Shown: one piece after another, positions 17,540 to 25,718 of the stretch
How the letters are laid out: the number at the start of each line of letters is the position of its first letter
Position numbering within the stretch: the stretch's first letter is position 1
Source: SZUA-584 sp040768905
Lineage (GTDB): Bacteria > Bacillota > Clostridia > Christensenellales > SZUA-584
Reading direction: 5' to 3'
Assembly: GCA_040768905.1 (NCBI GenBank)
Contig: JAXGMA010000001.1
Location: 2,046,001 to 2,110,000, forward strand
Length of the DNA stretch: 64,000 bases
The notes under the pieces: model-generated
What the model was told of the DNA's origin: nothing
The model's input: only the letters and a program-made list of their open reading frames with translations
Databases searched by the model: none
Translations under genes and position numbers: made by a program

Positions 17540-17688
17540 CTGTCTTTTCCCCTTTTTGCTTTAGTATGTACGAAAAATACGGGAGTTAGAACGAAAAGTT
17601 CCCAAATAAAAATTAAGTTCAAGCTCTTAAGAGTGTTTTCCCCTATTTCTTAAGGCCTTTTTATACATAGGTCTTATCTGTGGTGATC

Positions 17689-19137
17689 TTATCCTTCCAG
17701 CTTCGCGATGCTCGTATCAAGCCGCCGCAGCGTTTCCTGCTTGCCAAGTAAGCACGCCGCCTCCACCGCACCGCCGGGGGTGACTTGCGTACCCGTGATG
17801 GCGATGCGCAGCGGCCAGAGCAGCTGCCCGTTATTAATGCCGAGCCGCTCGACCAGAGACGTCAGGTTTTCCTTGAGATTCTCAAGCGAATAATCGTCAA
17901 TCGTACCAAGAAGCGTTCTGGCTTGCTTGAGCACGGGCAAGGCCGCCTGAGCGTCCGTCTTCATACGCGTGTGCGTGTACAGGTCTTTGCTGTAATCCGG
18001 CATGGCGATCAAAAAAGATAGCTTTTCCGTTATTTCAGTCAAACGCTCAAGCCGCGGCTGGATGATCAGTGCGATCAGTTCAAGATCAAAGCTTTCCACG
18101 CCTGCCTGTTTAAAATACGGCATGGCCTGTGCGATAAATTCATTCTGCGGCAGGGCGCGGATGTAGAGCGCGTTCATCCAGGTGAGTTTGTCCACATCGA
18201 AAACCGCCGATGATTTAGAGAGACCTTCCAGAGAAAACGCCTCTATAAGTTCAGGCAGAGAAAATATCTCACGGTCATCTCCGGGGCTCCATCCCAAAAG
18301 CGCGATGTAGTTCAAAAGCGCTTCTTTCAGGTAACCTTTTTTGATAAAATCATGAAAAGACGCGTCACCGTAACGCTTGGAGAGCTTACGCTGTTTGTCC
18401 TTCATCACCACAGGCAGGTGGATGTACGCCGGAATCTCCCATCCGAGCGCTCGGTAAAGATGGTTGTACTTGGGCGTGGACGATAAATATTCCACACCAC
18501 GTATCACATGTGTGATGCCCATCAGGTGGTCGTCTATCACATTGGCAAGGTTATATGTGGGCATGCCGTCGGCTTTTAAGAGCACGTTGTCGTCAAGGTC
18601 GGCGTTGGGCACCGTGATATCACCGAACACCGCGTCTTTATATGTGGTCTCGCCCTCGCGCGGTATATTCTGACGGATGACGTACGGCTCACCGGCTTTG
18701 AGCCGCTTTTCGATTTCCGGCGCAGAGAGAGAAAGGCAGTGTTTGCCGTAGGTGTAATTTTGGCCGCTGTCTTTGGCCAAAGCACGTTGCTCTAAGAGCT
18801 GCTCTTTGGTGCAAAAGCAGCGGTACGCCGCGCCGCAGCCGATCAGCTTATGCGCATATTTTTTATATATGTCCATGCGTTCGCTCTGAATATAAGGACC
18901 GAAAGCGCCGCCCACATCAGGACCCTCGTCATAATAAAGCCCCGTCTGGCGCAGCGTATCGTAAATCACGTCCTTCGCGCCCGTAACTTCCCGTCCCAAA
19001 TCGGTATCCTCGATGCGCAATATGAACACACCGCCGTGTTTGCGGGCAAAAAGCCAGGCGTAGAGCGCTGTGCGCAGGCCGCCGATATGCAGATAACCCG
19101 TCGGGCTCGGGGCAAAACGTGTGCGTACTTGTTTCAT
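17689..19137 (-). CDS. gltX: glutamate-tRNA ligase
   Basis: GluRS charges tRNA-Glu. The 482-residue class I synthetase has the HIGH motif as PSPTGYLHIGGLR at residues 10-22, the RIEDTD motif, and a KLSKRYG version of KMSKS. The carboxy anticodon-binding region (LLGWSPGDDREIFSLPELI onward) is present, so the protein is complete. It is the last gene of the operon, six bases after glnS. Because a GlnRS is encoded beside it, this enzyme need not charge tRNA-Gln, but discrimination cannot be judged from sequence here. Confidence 0.96.
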   Translation of the reverse strand: MKQVRTRFAPSPTGYLHIGGLRTALYAWLFARKHGGVFILRIEDTDLGREVTGAKDVIYDTLRQTGLYYDEGPDVGGAFGPYIQSERMDIYKKYAHKLIGCGAAYRCFCTKEQLLEQRALAKDSGQNYTYGKHCLSLSAPEIEKRLKAGEPYVIRQNIPREGETTYKDAVFGDITVPNADLDDNVLLKADGMPTYNLANVIDDHLMGITHVIRGVEYLSSTPKYNHLYRALGWEIPAYIHLPVVMKDKQRKLSKRYGDASFHDFIKKGYLKEALLNYIALLGWSPGDDREIFSLPELIEAFSLEGLSKSSAVFDVDKLTWMNALYIRALPQNEFIAQAMPYFKQAGVESFDLELIALIIQPRLERLTEITEKLSFLIAMPDYSKDLYTHTRMKTDAQAALPVLKQARTLLGTIDDYSLENLKENLTSLVERLGINNGQLLWPLRIAITGTQVTPGGAVEAACLLGKQETLRRLDTSIAKLEG

Positions 19138-19143
19138 TGATCT

Positions 19144-20793
19144 TTATCCTTTGTAGCTGTCCTTCAAACCCACGATGAGGTTGAAAACTGGCCTTTGTTT
19201 TGTGCTGTCGCTGTCGGTACAAAAATAGCCCTGCCGCATAAACTGAAAGCGTTCGCCTGCCTCTGTGTCCGCGCCAGCCTGCTCTATCAGCGCACTGCTA
19301 ATAATTTTGAGAGATTCTGGGTTGAGCCTGTCGGAGAAATCGCCCTCTCCTTCACAAAGCAGGTAATCATAAAGCCTCACTTCGCACGGCACAGCGGTGG
19401 CTGCGTCCACCCAGTGCAAAGTGCCCTTGACCTTGCGGCCTGCATTCACGCTGCCCGACTTTGAATCAGGGTCATAGCTGCATATGATCTGTGTGACATT
19501 ACCGTTCTTGTCTTTGATGACGCGTTCGCATTTGATGATATACGCATCCTTGAGCCTCACTTCTCTGCCCGGCGCAAGCCGGAAAAACTTCGGAGGCGGC
19601 TCTTCCTCAAAATCGGTGCGTTCGATATATATTTCCCCGGAAAAAGCAACGGTGCGTTTGCCCGCCTGTTCATTTTTGGGCAGGTTTTCTGAGTAAAGGG
19701 TCTCGCCGCTGCCCGCGTAATTCTCGATCACGACTTTGAGAGGGTCCAGCACGGCCATCCGGCGCGGAGCGATCTGCCCCAAATGTTCGCGCACACAGTG
19801 CTCTAACAGCCCCGCGTCCACCTCGCTGTTGGATTTGGCAACACCGATGCGTTCGCAAAAGTCACGCAGCGCTTCGGGCGTATAGCCGCGGCGGCGCAAA
19901 CCGGAAAGCGTCGGCATGCGCGGGTCATCCCAGCCCAAGACAACGCCTTCATCAACAAGCTTTTTAAGATACCTCTTGCTCATGATGGTACGCGTTAGGT
20001 TCAGCCGCGCAAATTCATACTGGCGCGGCGCAGGGTCGCACTCGCAATTCTGTATCACCCAGTCATAAAGCGGACGGTGGTCTTCGAATTCGAGCGTGCA
20101 TATGCTGTGCGAGATGCCCTCGTAAGCGTCCTCAAGCGGATGCGCATAATCGTACATCGGGTAAATAAGCCAGTCATCGCCCGTGCGGTGATGCGTCGCG
20201 CGCAGTATGCGGTAAAGCACAGGGTCGCGCATATTCAGGTTAGGGCTTGCCATGTCAATTTTGGCACGCAGCACCTTCTCGCCGTCGGCGTATCTGCCTT
20301 CCCTCATCTCAAGAAAAAGGCGGCGGTTTTCGTCAATGCTGCGCTTGCGGTACGGGCTGTTTTTGCCGGGCTGCTTAAGAGTGCCGCGAAACTGCCGGAT
20401 CTGCTCTGCAGAAAGATCGCACACGTACGCCAGCCCTTTATCGATAAGAAGCAGCGCGCATTTGAACATATATTCAAAATAGTCCGAAGCAAAAAGAACG
20501 GCAGCGGGCTCAAACCCAAGCCACTCGACATCGCGCCGTATACTTTGTATGTATTCGTCGTCCTCCTTGACTGGGTTGGTGTCATCGTAGCGCAGGTTGC
20601 ACTTTCCGCCGTATTTTATGGCTGTGCCGAAATTGAGGCACACAGACTTTGCATGCCCGATATGCAGGTATCCGTTGGGTTCGGGCGGAAACCGTGTGAT
20701 CACGTTTTTAACGCGGCCTGATTGTATATCGTCTTCAATGATCTCTTCTATGAAATTTCTGGCCCTTGGTTCCGTCAACTTTTTTTCCTCCAT
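19144..20793 (-). CDS. glnS: glutamine-tRNA ligase
   Basis: GlnRS directly charges tRNA-Gln, so transamidation is not needed for that tRNA. The 549-residue class I enzyme shows TRFPPEPNGYLHIGHAKS (HIGH motif), YDDTNPVKEDDEYI, the tRNA-contacting WLIYPMYDYAHPLEDA and the KMSKS loop as TIMSKRYLKKLVDEG. The carboxy beta-barrel anticodon domain (YIERTDFEEEPPPKFFRL) is complete. GlnRS is less common in Bacillota than the GatCAB route. It sits 15 bases after pyrG and six before gltX. Confidence 0.96.
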   Translation of the reverse strand: MEEKKLTEPRARNFIEEIIEDDIQSGRVKNVITRFPPEPNGYLHIGHAKSVCLNFGTAIKYGGKCNLRYDDTNPVKEDDEYIQSIRRDVEWLGFEPAAVLFASDYFEYMFKCALLLIDKGLAYVCDLSAEQIRQFRGTLKQPGKNSPYRKRSIDENRRLFLEMREGRYADGEKVLRAKIDMASPNLNMRDPVLYRILRATHHRTGDDWLIYPMYDYAHPLEDAYEGISHSICTLEFEDHRPLYDWVIQNCECDPAPRQYEFARLNLTRTIMSKRYLKKLVDEGVVLGWDDPRMPTLSGLRRRGYTPEALRDFCERIGVAKSNSEVDAGLLEHCVREHLGQIAPRRMAVLDPLKVVIENYAGSGETLYSENLPKNEQAGKRTVAFSGEIYIERTDFEEEPPPKFFRLAPGREVRLKDAYIIKCERVIKDKNGNVTQIICSYDPDSKSGSVNAGRKVKGTLHWVDAATAVPCEVRLYDYLLCEGEGDFSDRLNPESLKIISSALIEQAGADTEAGERFQFMRQGYFCTDSDSTKQRPVFNLIVGLKDSYKG

Positions 20794-20808
20794 TTAAAAA
20801 ACAGCCTG

Positions 20809-22431
20809 TTATTTATGGGCACGCCCTGCTTTGAATTTTTTTGCCGCTGCTACAAGCTCCTTAAACAGCGGATGCGAGCGTATGGGGCGCGATTTGAACT
20901 CCGGATGGAATTGAACGCCCACAAACCAGGGGTGCCCGGCAATTTCCACGATCTCCACCAGGCCGTAGTCCGGATTGACGCCCGCGACGCGCATACCGTT
21001 ACTCGCCAGCTCTTCAATATAAATGTTGTTAAACTCATAGCGGTGGCGGTGGCGTTCATCAATTTCCTCTTCGCCGTATGCCGCATAGGCAAACGTGTTT
21101 TTATTGAGGCAGCATTTGTAACTGCCAAGCCGCATCGTGCCGCCCATATCAGTGATGTTCTTTTGTTCAGGCATCAGATCAATAAAAGGATACGGTGTGT
21201 CCGAACAGTGCTCAGTCGAATTGGCCTCGCGGTATCCAAGCACATTACGGGCAAACTCGATCACGGCAAGCTGCATGCCAAGGCAAATGCCAAAGAACGG
21301 CACTTTATTTTCCCTGCAGTATTGTATTGCCTTTATTTTTCCTTCTATACCCCGTTCTCCAAAACCGCCCGGCACGATCACCCCGTCGACTCCGCCGAGT
21401 ATGGAAGCTGTATCACCGGTTTCCTCGAGCTCAACAGCGTTTACCCAAAGTATATCCACATCAAGCTTGTTTGCGATACCTGCGTGCGTGAGCGCTTCGG
21501 CAATGCTAAGGTAAGCATCGTGCAGCTCAATGTATTTTCCTACAATGGCTACGCACACTTTCTGCTTTTTTTGTTTTTGTATCTTGACGATATTTTCCCA
21601 CTCGGGCATCAGCGCAGGCGTATCCGGAAGCCCGAGTCTTTTACAGACAAGTGTATCAAGCTTTTCATCGCGCAGTTGCATGGGTACTTCATAAAGTGTC
21701 TGTGCATCAAGGTTCTGCACAACACTGGCAGGGCTCACGTTGCAGAAAAGAGCGATCTTGCGTTTGGTATCATTACTGAGCTCAAGCTCGGTGCGGCAGA
21801 CAATGATATCGGGCTCTATGCCTATGGTACGGAGTTCCTTGACACTGTGCTGTGTGGGCTTTGTCTTGAGCTCTCCCACCATTTTTAAATAGGGCATCAG
21901 CGTAACATGTAAATACATGCAGTTTTCTTCCCCGACCTCCCATTTGATCTGCCGGATGGTCTCAAGGAATGGCTGCGATTCTATGTCACCCACCGTACCG
22001 CCGATTTCTGTGATCACCACATCAGGTTTTTCTTTGCTTGCCACGCTGTAGATCCGCCGCTTGATCTCATCCGTAATATGCGGTATCACCTGGACCGTGC
22101 CGCCAAGATAATCTCCGCGGCGCTCTCTGGTGATCACCTGCCAATACACCTTGCCGGTGGTTACGTTGGAATCGGAAAACGAACGCTCATCGGTGAAGCG
22201 TTCGTAGTGGCCGATATCAAGATCCGTTTCCGCACCGTCATCTGTCACGAAGACCTCGCCATGCTGGAACGGGCTCATCGTTCCGGGATCGACATTAATA
22301 TACGGATCGCATTTTTGCAGCGAAACCTTAAGGCCGCGGCTTTTTAGCAACAGCCCAAGTGAAGCGGCAGTAATGCCTTTGCCAAGTGAAGACACAACGC
22401 CGCCGGTAACGAATATAAATTTTGTGGCCAT
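20809..22431 (-). CDS. pyrG: CTP synthase
   Basis: CTP synthase makes CTP from UTP, ATP and glutamine. The 540 residues hold the synthetase domain, beginning KFIFVTGGVVSSLGKGITAAS with LQKCDPYINVDPGTMSPFQHGE, and a class I glutamine amidotransferase domain with the nucleophile in FFGICLGMQ. The end motif HPWFVGVQFHPEFKSRP contains the catalytic His-Pro-Glu. Length is standard. It lies in mid-operon, 27 bases after the MBL-fold gene. No pyrG attenuation run (a C-rich initial transcript) is evident just upstream. Confidence 0.98.
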   Translation of the reverse strand: MATKFIFVTGGVVSSLGKGITAASLGLLLKSRGLKVSLQKCDPYINVDPGTMSPFQHGEVFVTDDGAETDLDIGHYERFTDERSFSDSNVTTGKVYWQVITRERRGDYLGGTVQVIPHITDEIKRRIYSVASKEKPDVVITEIGGTVGDIESQPFLETIRQIKWEVGEENCMYLHVTLMPYLKMVGELKTKPTQHSVKELRTIGIEPDIIVCRTELELSNDTKRKIALFCNVSPASVVQNLDAQTLYEVPMQLRDEKLDTLVCKRLGLPDTPALMPEWENIVKIQKQKKQKVCVAIVGKYIELHDAYLSIAEALTHAGIANKLDVDILWVNAVELEETGDTASILGGVDGVIVPGGFGERGIEGKIKAIQYCRENKVPFFGICLGMQLAVIEFARNVLGYREANSTEHCSDTPYPFIDLMPEQKNITDMGGTMRLGSYKCCLNKNTFAYAAYGEEEIDERHRHRYEFNNIYIEELASNGMRVAGVNPDYGLVEIVEIAGHPWFVGVQFHPEFKSRPIRSHPLFKELVAAAKKFKAGRAHK

Positions 22432-22458
22432 AACCCCTCCAAAAAGATAAAATGTGAT

Positions 22459-23106
22459 TTAAAGGTACTCCATAACCATGATACGTGTACGCTTTTTCAG
22501 CGATGATTTATCGACTGTAAATGAACATTTACCAAGATGCGAAACATCATATTCGCTGCGGGCTGCTTCCAGAAAATCATACACAGGGGCAATATCGAGT
22601 ACGCTTGCGGGCGTCTTGAAATGCATGGGTATAATGATGTTTGGCGAGATGGCCTCACAAACTTTCAGCGCATGTTCAGCATCTAAAGTATAATTGCCGC
22701 CTACGGGGATCATCAGTATCTCTGTTCCTTTGATGTTGTTGATCACATCGTCATCCGGCATACAGCCAATATCGCCCATGTGGCAAAGGCGCAGCCCTTT
22801 GCTGGTCACCAGAAACACCGTGTTCTCACCGCGCAGCGCACCTTTTTCACAATCATGAAAGGTTTTAAAACCCTCGATGGAAAAATCGTCAAAATTATAC
22901 TTTCCGGGCTTGTTGACCAGCGTATATTCGCCGATGATATGTGCCAAATTGTTATGGTCATAATGCGCATGGCTGACAACAACGATATCTGCTTCCACCT
23001 CTGAAGGCTTATAGCCTATATTGTCATCATAGGGATCAAAAAGTATCTTCACACCATTTTTTAATGTGACTTTGAAACAGGAATGCCCCAGGCAATCAAT
23101 CTTCAT
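22459..23106 (-). CDS. MBL-fold metal-dependent hydrolase, UPF0173-like
   Basis: A 215-residue metallo-beta-lactamase-fold protein of the small UlaG/UPF0173 type. It starts MKIDCLGHSCFKVTLKNGVKILFDP and has the metal motif VVSHAHYDHNN (HxHxDH) near residue 47. Further likely ligands are in KTFHDCEKG, HMGDIG and IPMHFKTP. Substrate is unknown for these proteins. It lies in an operon between a DUF1934 gene and pyrG. There is no signal peptide, so it should be cytosolic. Confidence 0.85.
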   Translation of the reverse strand: MKIDCLGHSCFKVTLKNGVKILFDPYDDNIGYKPSEVEADIVVVSHAHYDHNNLAHIIGEYTLVNKPGKYNFDDFSIEGFKTFHDCEKGALRGENTVFLVTSKGLRLCHMGDIGCMPDDDVINNIKGTEILMIPVGGNYTLDAEHALKVCEAISPNIIIPMHFKTPASVLDIAPVYDFLEAARSEYDVSHLGKCSFTVDKSSLKKRTRIMVMEYL

Positions 23107-23135
23107 CTCATCTCCTCCGCTTTATTAACCTTTGG

Positions 23136-23564
23136 CTAACTTATGCAGTCATCCATATTTTTAAACGACAGATCCAGCTTATTGACGGTTGACATCTCTC
23201 CGATATTCAATTCATATTCAAGGCTTAAGCTGCCGTCCTGATCATTGATACTGCTTTCCACCCGCAATGCAAAAACATTAAGATGAAGCGTGCCGTACGG
23301 TGTCGTCAGATTGCTTTCAAAAACACTGCCCGGAGAAAATATCATATGGGTATCCATTGTGCCGCTTCTTTGCAGTGTGACGCTGCCGTCCTTTAATATA
23401 AGTTTGGTCGTACAGCCGTCTTTTCCGCTTATCTCACTTTCATCGTATTCAAGCATACAGCCTTCGGCATCTTTAAGCAAGCGCCCTTCAGTGATGAACT
23501 CGATAAGTTCGCTGCTGCTGCCGTCTATTTGTGTGCCTTTGATTGTGAGCAATATGCGCTGCAT
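23136..23564 (-). CDS. DUF1934 protein, YwiB-like
   Basis: A 142-residue protein beginning MQRILLTIKGTQIDG. It has the DUF1934 pattern: beta-strand-rich with EFITEGRL, Y.ESEISG-type motif (YDESEISGKDG) and a final YELNIGEMSTVNKLDLSF. Members form a calycin-like barrel of unknown function and often lie near synthetase or cell-wall genes. The ATG used has GGGGGGC seven bases upstream; an earlier ATG has no site. It is the first gene of a minus-strand operon leading to pyrG, glnS and gltX. Confidence 0.8.
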   Translation of the reverse strand: MQRILLTIKGTQIDGSSSELIEFITEGRLLKDAEGCMLEYDESEISGKDGCTTKLILKDGSVTLQRSGTMDTHMIFSPGSVFESNLTTPYGTLHLNVFALRVESSINDQDGSLSLEYELNIGEMSTVNKLDLSFKNMDDCIS

Positions 23565-23590
23565 AAAGCCGCCCCCCATATAATTAAAAT

Positions 23591-23619
23591 ATTATATCAC
23601 AAAAAAATCTTATGAAAAA
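23591..23619 (-). promoter_or_regulatory. possible promoter of the DUF1934-pyrG-glnS-gltX operon
   Basis: The minus strand has TATAAT at 23591-23596 in an AT-rich stretch, about 27 bases before the DUF1934 start. The -35 at 17-base spacing is TTTTTC, which is weak. It is the best candidate in this divergent region. Confidence 0.4.
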
Positions 23620-23720
23620 CATAAAAAAACTGTTATACTCTTAAAAACAAGATATTTCAGCAGATAATGACCGCTTTAAGAAAATGTTTTTGGCCTGCAG
23701 GCTGCAACTGACGGCTATTA

Positions 23721-23750
23721 TTGCGGGGATTTATGTGCTGAGTGTATATT
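23721..23750 (+). promoter_or_regulatory. possible promoter of lipoprotein gene
   Basis: TTGCGG, 18 bases, TATATT, ending 18 bases before the lipoprotein ATG. The leader would be very short, but an AGGAGG-like site (GGAGG) still fits between. Confidence 0.3.
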
Positions 23751-23768
23751 GCATCATGGAGGTCGCCG

Positions 23769-24332
23769 ATGAGAAAAACCGTCTTTCTTTTTATACTGGC
23801 TTTAGCTTTCATCCCAGCTGTTTTTGGCTGCACTACCAAAGAAGCGGTGACTCCGCTGAGCCAAACCGTCTCGGCAGCAGAAAACAGCTTTACTTTCCTT
23901 GTTCCTGAAAACTGGCAGGCTAAAGAGGCTGAAGATTCTGACGGCCTGGTGCTGACGATGACTGATAATATCTCGGCCTACGCGCATGTGTATTACTATC
24001 GTTTCGATGAGGATTATGCAGAGCTTGATGATTTTCTTTCAGTATATCAAAACCGTTTCTTTGATGATATGATCGGCGAAGTAGAAACGATAGACATAAA
24101 CGAAAAAAACGCCGTCAGGTTTGAATACCTTAATGATGACATCAACGAATATTTTGAAAGCGCCGGCTTTCGCGGTTACATCTATCTGATCGAAGCGCCG
24201 CTTGGCATCATATGTATCGACATTTACCACACCGCGGTCGACCCTTCAAAAGCTGACGAGGTTTCTACAGAGCAGCAGAGGCTTTTGCTTCAGGAAATAG
24301 CGCAAAGCATCATCATATCAGACGAGGAATAA
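23769..24332 (+). CDS. secreted lipoprotein of unknown function
   Basis: A 187-residue product with a lipoprotein signal: MRKTVFLFILALAFIPAVFGC, with Cys at residue 21 followed by TTKE. The mature part contains FTFLVPENWQAKEAEDSDGLVLTM and a later AEVSTEQ-type helix; this layout resembles PsbP-like or DUF1795-type small extracellular domains with an FxVPxxW pattern. No function is claimed. A GGAGG at six-base spacing supports this ATG over one nine codons earlier. A strong terminator follows. Confidence 0.72.
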   Translation: MRKTVFLFILALAFIPAVFGCTTKEAVTPLSQTVSAAENSFTFLVPENWQAKEAEDSDGLVLTMTDNISAYAHVYYYRFDEDYAELDDFLSVYQNRFFDDMIGEVETIDINEKNAVRFEYLNDDINEYFESAGFRGYIYLIEAPLGIICIDIYHTAVDPSKADEVSTEQQRLLLQEIAQSIIISDEE

Positions 24333-24344
24333 ACGGCTCTTCTC

Positions 24345-24369
24345 AAAAAGCCCTTTTCGGGCTTTTTTT
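24345..24369 (+). terminator. intrinsic terminator after lipoprotein gene
   Basis: AAAAAGCCC and GGGCTTTTT form a nine-base perfect stem with a five-base loop, followed by a run of seven T. Because of the flanking A run it could also act on the opposite strand. Confidence 0.85.
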
Positions 24370-24450
24370 ATTCTCATAAATCAAGCTGCGGCAGATGTGT
24401 ATAGATTTCCAGGCATGTGTCCATAATGGAAATCACAATATGTATCTATA

Positions 24451-24990
24451 ATGTCGAAGGGCACAATGATGAGACGTGGAACAGTTAAGATTTCGGTTAT
24501 CGCCATATTGACGGCACTTGTAATTCTGATGAGCGCATGCACACAGGCTCCGCTAAGGCTGCACATCATGGCCAATTCAAATAGCATGGCGGATCAGGAT
24601 ATCAAGCTGCGCGTACGTGACGCAGTTCTTGATCTGACAGGCGTAAAAATGTCTGCCTGCGAAAATTTGCCGCAGGCGCGGGTATATATCGAAAGCAACC
24701 TTGAGACAATAATGATGACGGCAAACAAAGTGCTTGGTCAGGGCGGTTTTACCTACAGCGCAAAGGCAAAGCTGGGCACCTTCCACTTTCCTGAAAAAAA
24801 GTATCAGGGAATAACCTACCCCGAAGGAGAATATGAAGCGCTGCGCATTACGCTCGGAAACGGCGAAGGTGATAACTGGTGGTGCGTCATGTTCCCGCCG
24901 CTGTGTCTTACCGAAACAGAGTTTCCGGTCGATGAAGAAACGAAGATCACTTCATTTTTCGCAGAGTTTATCCAAAGCCTTTTCGGGTAA
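24451..24990 (+). CDS. spoIIR: stage II sporulation protein R
   Basis: SpoIIR is made in the forespore and secreted to trigger SpoIIGA processing of pro-sigma-E in the mother cell. The product (up to 179 residues) has a hydrophobic export segment (ISVIAILTALVILMSAC) and then LRLHIMANSNSMADQDIKLRVRDAVL, the family hallmark. It ends with YPEGEYEALRITLGNGEGDNWWCVMFPPLC. The Cys after the hydrophobic segment is lipobox-like. The start is ambiguous between the first ATG and the ATG-ATG pair five codons later, because no good ribosome site marks either. It marks the organism as a spore former. Confidence 0.93.
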   Translation: MSKGTMMRRGTVKISVIAILTALVILMSACTQAPLRLHIMANSNSMADQDIKLRVRDAVLDLTGVKMSACENLPQARVYIESNLETIMMTANKVLGQGGFTYSAKAKLGTFHFPEKKYQGITYPEGEYEALRITLGNGEGDNWWCVMFPPLCLTETEFPVDEETKITSFFAEFIQSLFG

Positions 24991-25022
24991 GCCGTTAGAA
25001 ACAGCTTTAAGGAGACACGCAT

Positions 25023-25706
25023 ATGGCACAGTTTAAAAAACCGCTTGCAATACTGCTTATGATATTGCTTGCGGCTTTTTTGTTCGGCTGCGATGCCGTT
25101 TCGGCGCAGTCATATAGGATGGGCGCAAGCGGCGACGGGGTGCGCGAGATACAGCGCCGGCTTTCCGACTGGGGCTATTACAAAGGAGCGGTGGACGGGC
25201 ATTACGGAGTACTGACACAGGACGCGGTCATCGCCTTCCAGAGAAAACACGGCATCACTGTAGACGGCATCGTGGGTTCTCAGACGGCTGAAAAGCTGGG
25301 CGTGAGGACGCCTTCCGGCGGGCGCAGCGCAAGCAGCGGGGGCGGCAGCAATAACGACAAGGATGTTTACCAGCTCGCACAGCTCATACATAGCGAATCA
25401 AGGGGCGAGCCTTATGAAGGCAAGGTCGCCGTGGGCGCCGTGGTGTTGAACAGGATCAAAAGCTCAGAGTTTCCAAATACCATGGCCAAAGTGATTTATC
25501 AGCGCGGCGCCTTCTCGGTGGTGGACGACGGACAGATCAACCTCGCGCCAGATTCATCATCGCTCAAGGCAGCACGCGATGCCACAAACGGCTGGGACCC
25601 TTCGGGCGGCGCGCTTTTTTTCTACAATCCCGCCAAAACGCAAAACAGATGGATACGCTCACGGCCAGTCATACTGACAATCGGCGGCCACGTTTTCTGC
25701 AAATAG
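25023..25706 (+). CDS. sleB: spore cortex-lytic enzyme SleB
   Basis: SleB is a germination-specific lytic transglycosylase that degrades cortex peptidoglycan containing muramic-delta-lactam. The 227 residues begin with a signal peptide (KPLAILLMILLAAFLFGC, also lipobox-like). A PG_binding_1 domain follows (about 30-92: GASGDGVREIQRRLSDWGYY). After a Gly/Ser linker comes the Hydrolase_2 domain (about 115-227), with LIHSESRGEPYEGKVAVGAVVLNR carrying the catalytic Glu. Length is a little shorter than in Bacillus. An AGGAG site precedes the ATG. It is followed 12 bases later by ypeB, its normal partner. Confidence 0.95.
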   Translation: MAQFKKPLAILLMILLAAFLFGCDAVSAQSYRMGASGDGVREIQRRLSDWGYYKGAVDGHYGVLTQDAVIAFQRKHGITVDGIVGSQTAEKLGVRTPSGGRSASSGGGSNNDKDVYQLAQLIHSESRGEPYEGKVAVGAVVLNRIKSSEFPNTMAKVIYQRGAFSVVDDGQINLAPDSSSLKAARDATNGWDPSGGALFFYNPAKTQNRWIRSRPVILTIGGHVFCK

Positions 25707-25718
25707 AAAGGGACGGAC

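Noticed and set aside
20722..21888. A 388-codon plus-strand frame opposite pyrG
   Set aside because: It is a shadow of pyrG, with no recognisable domain.
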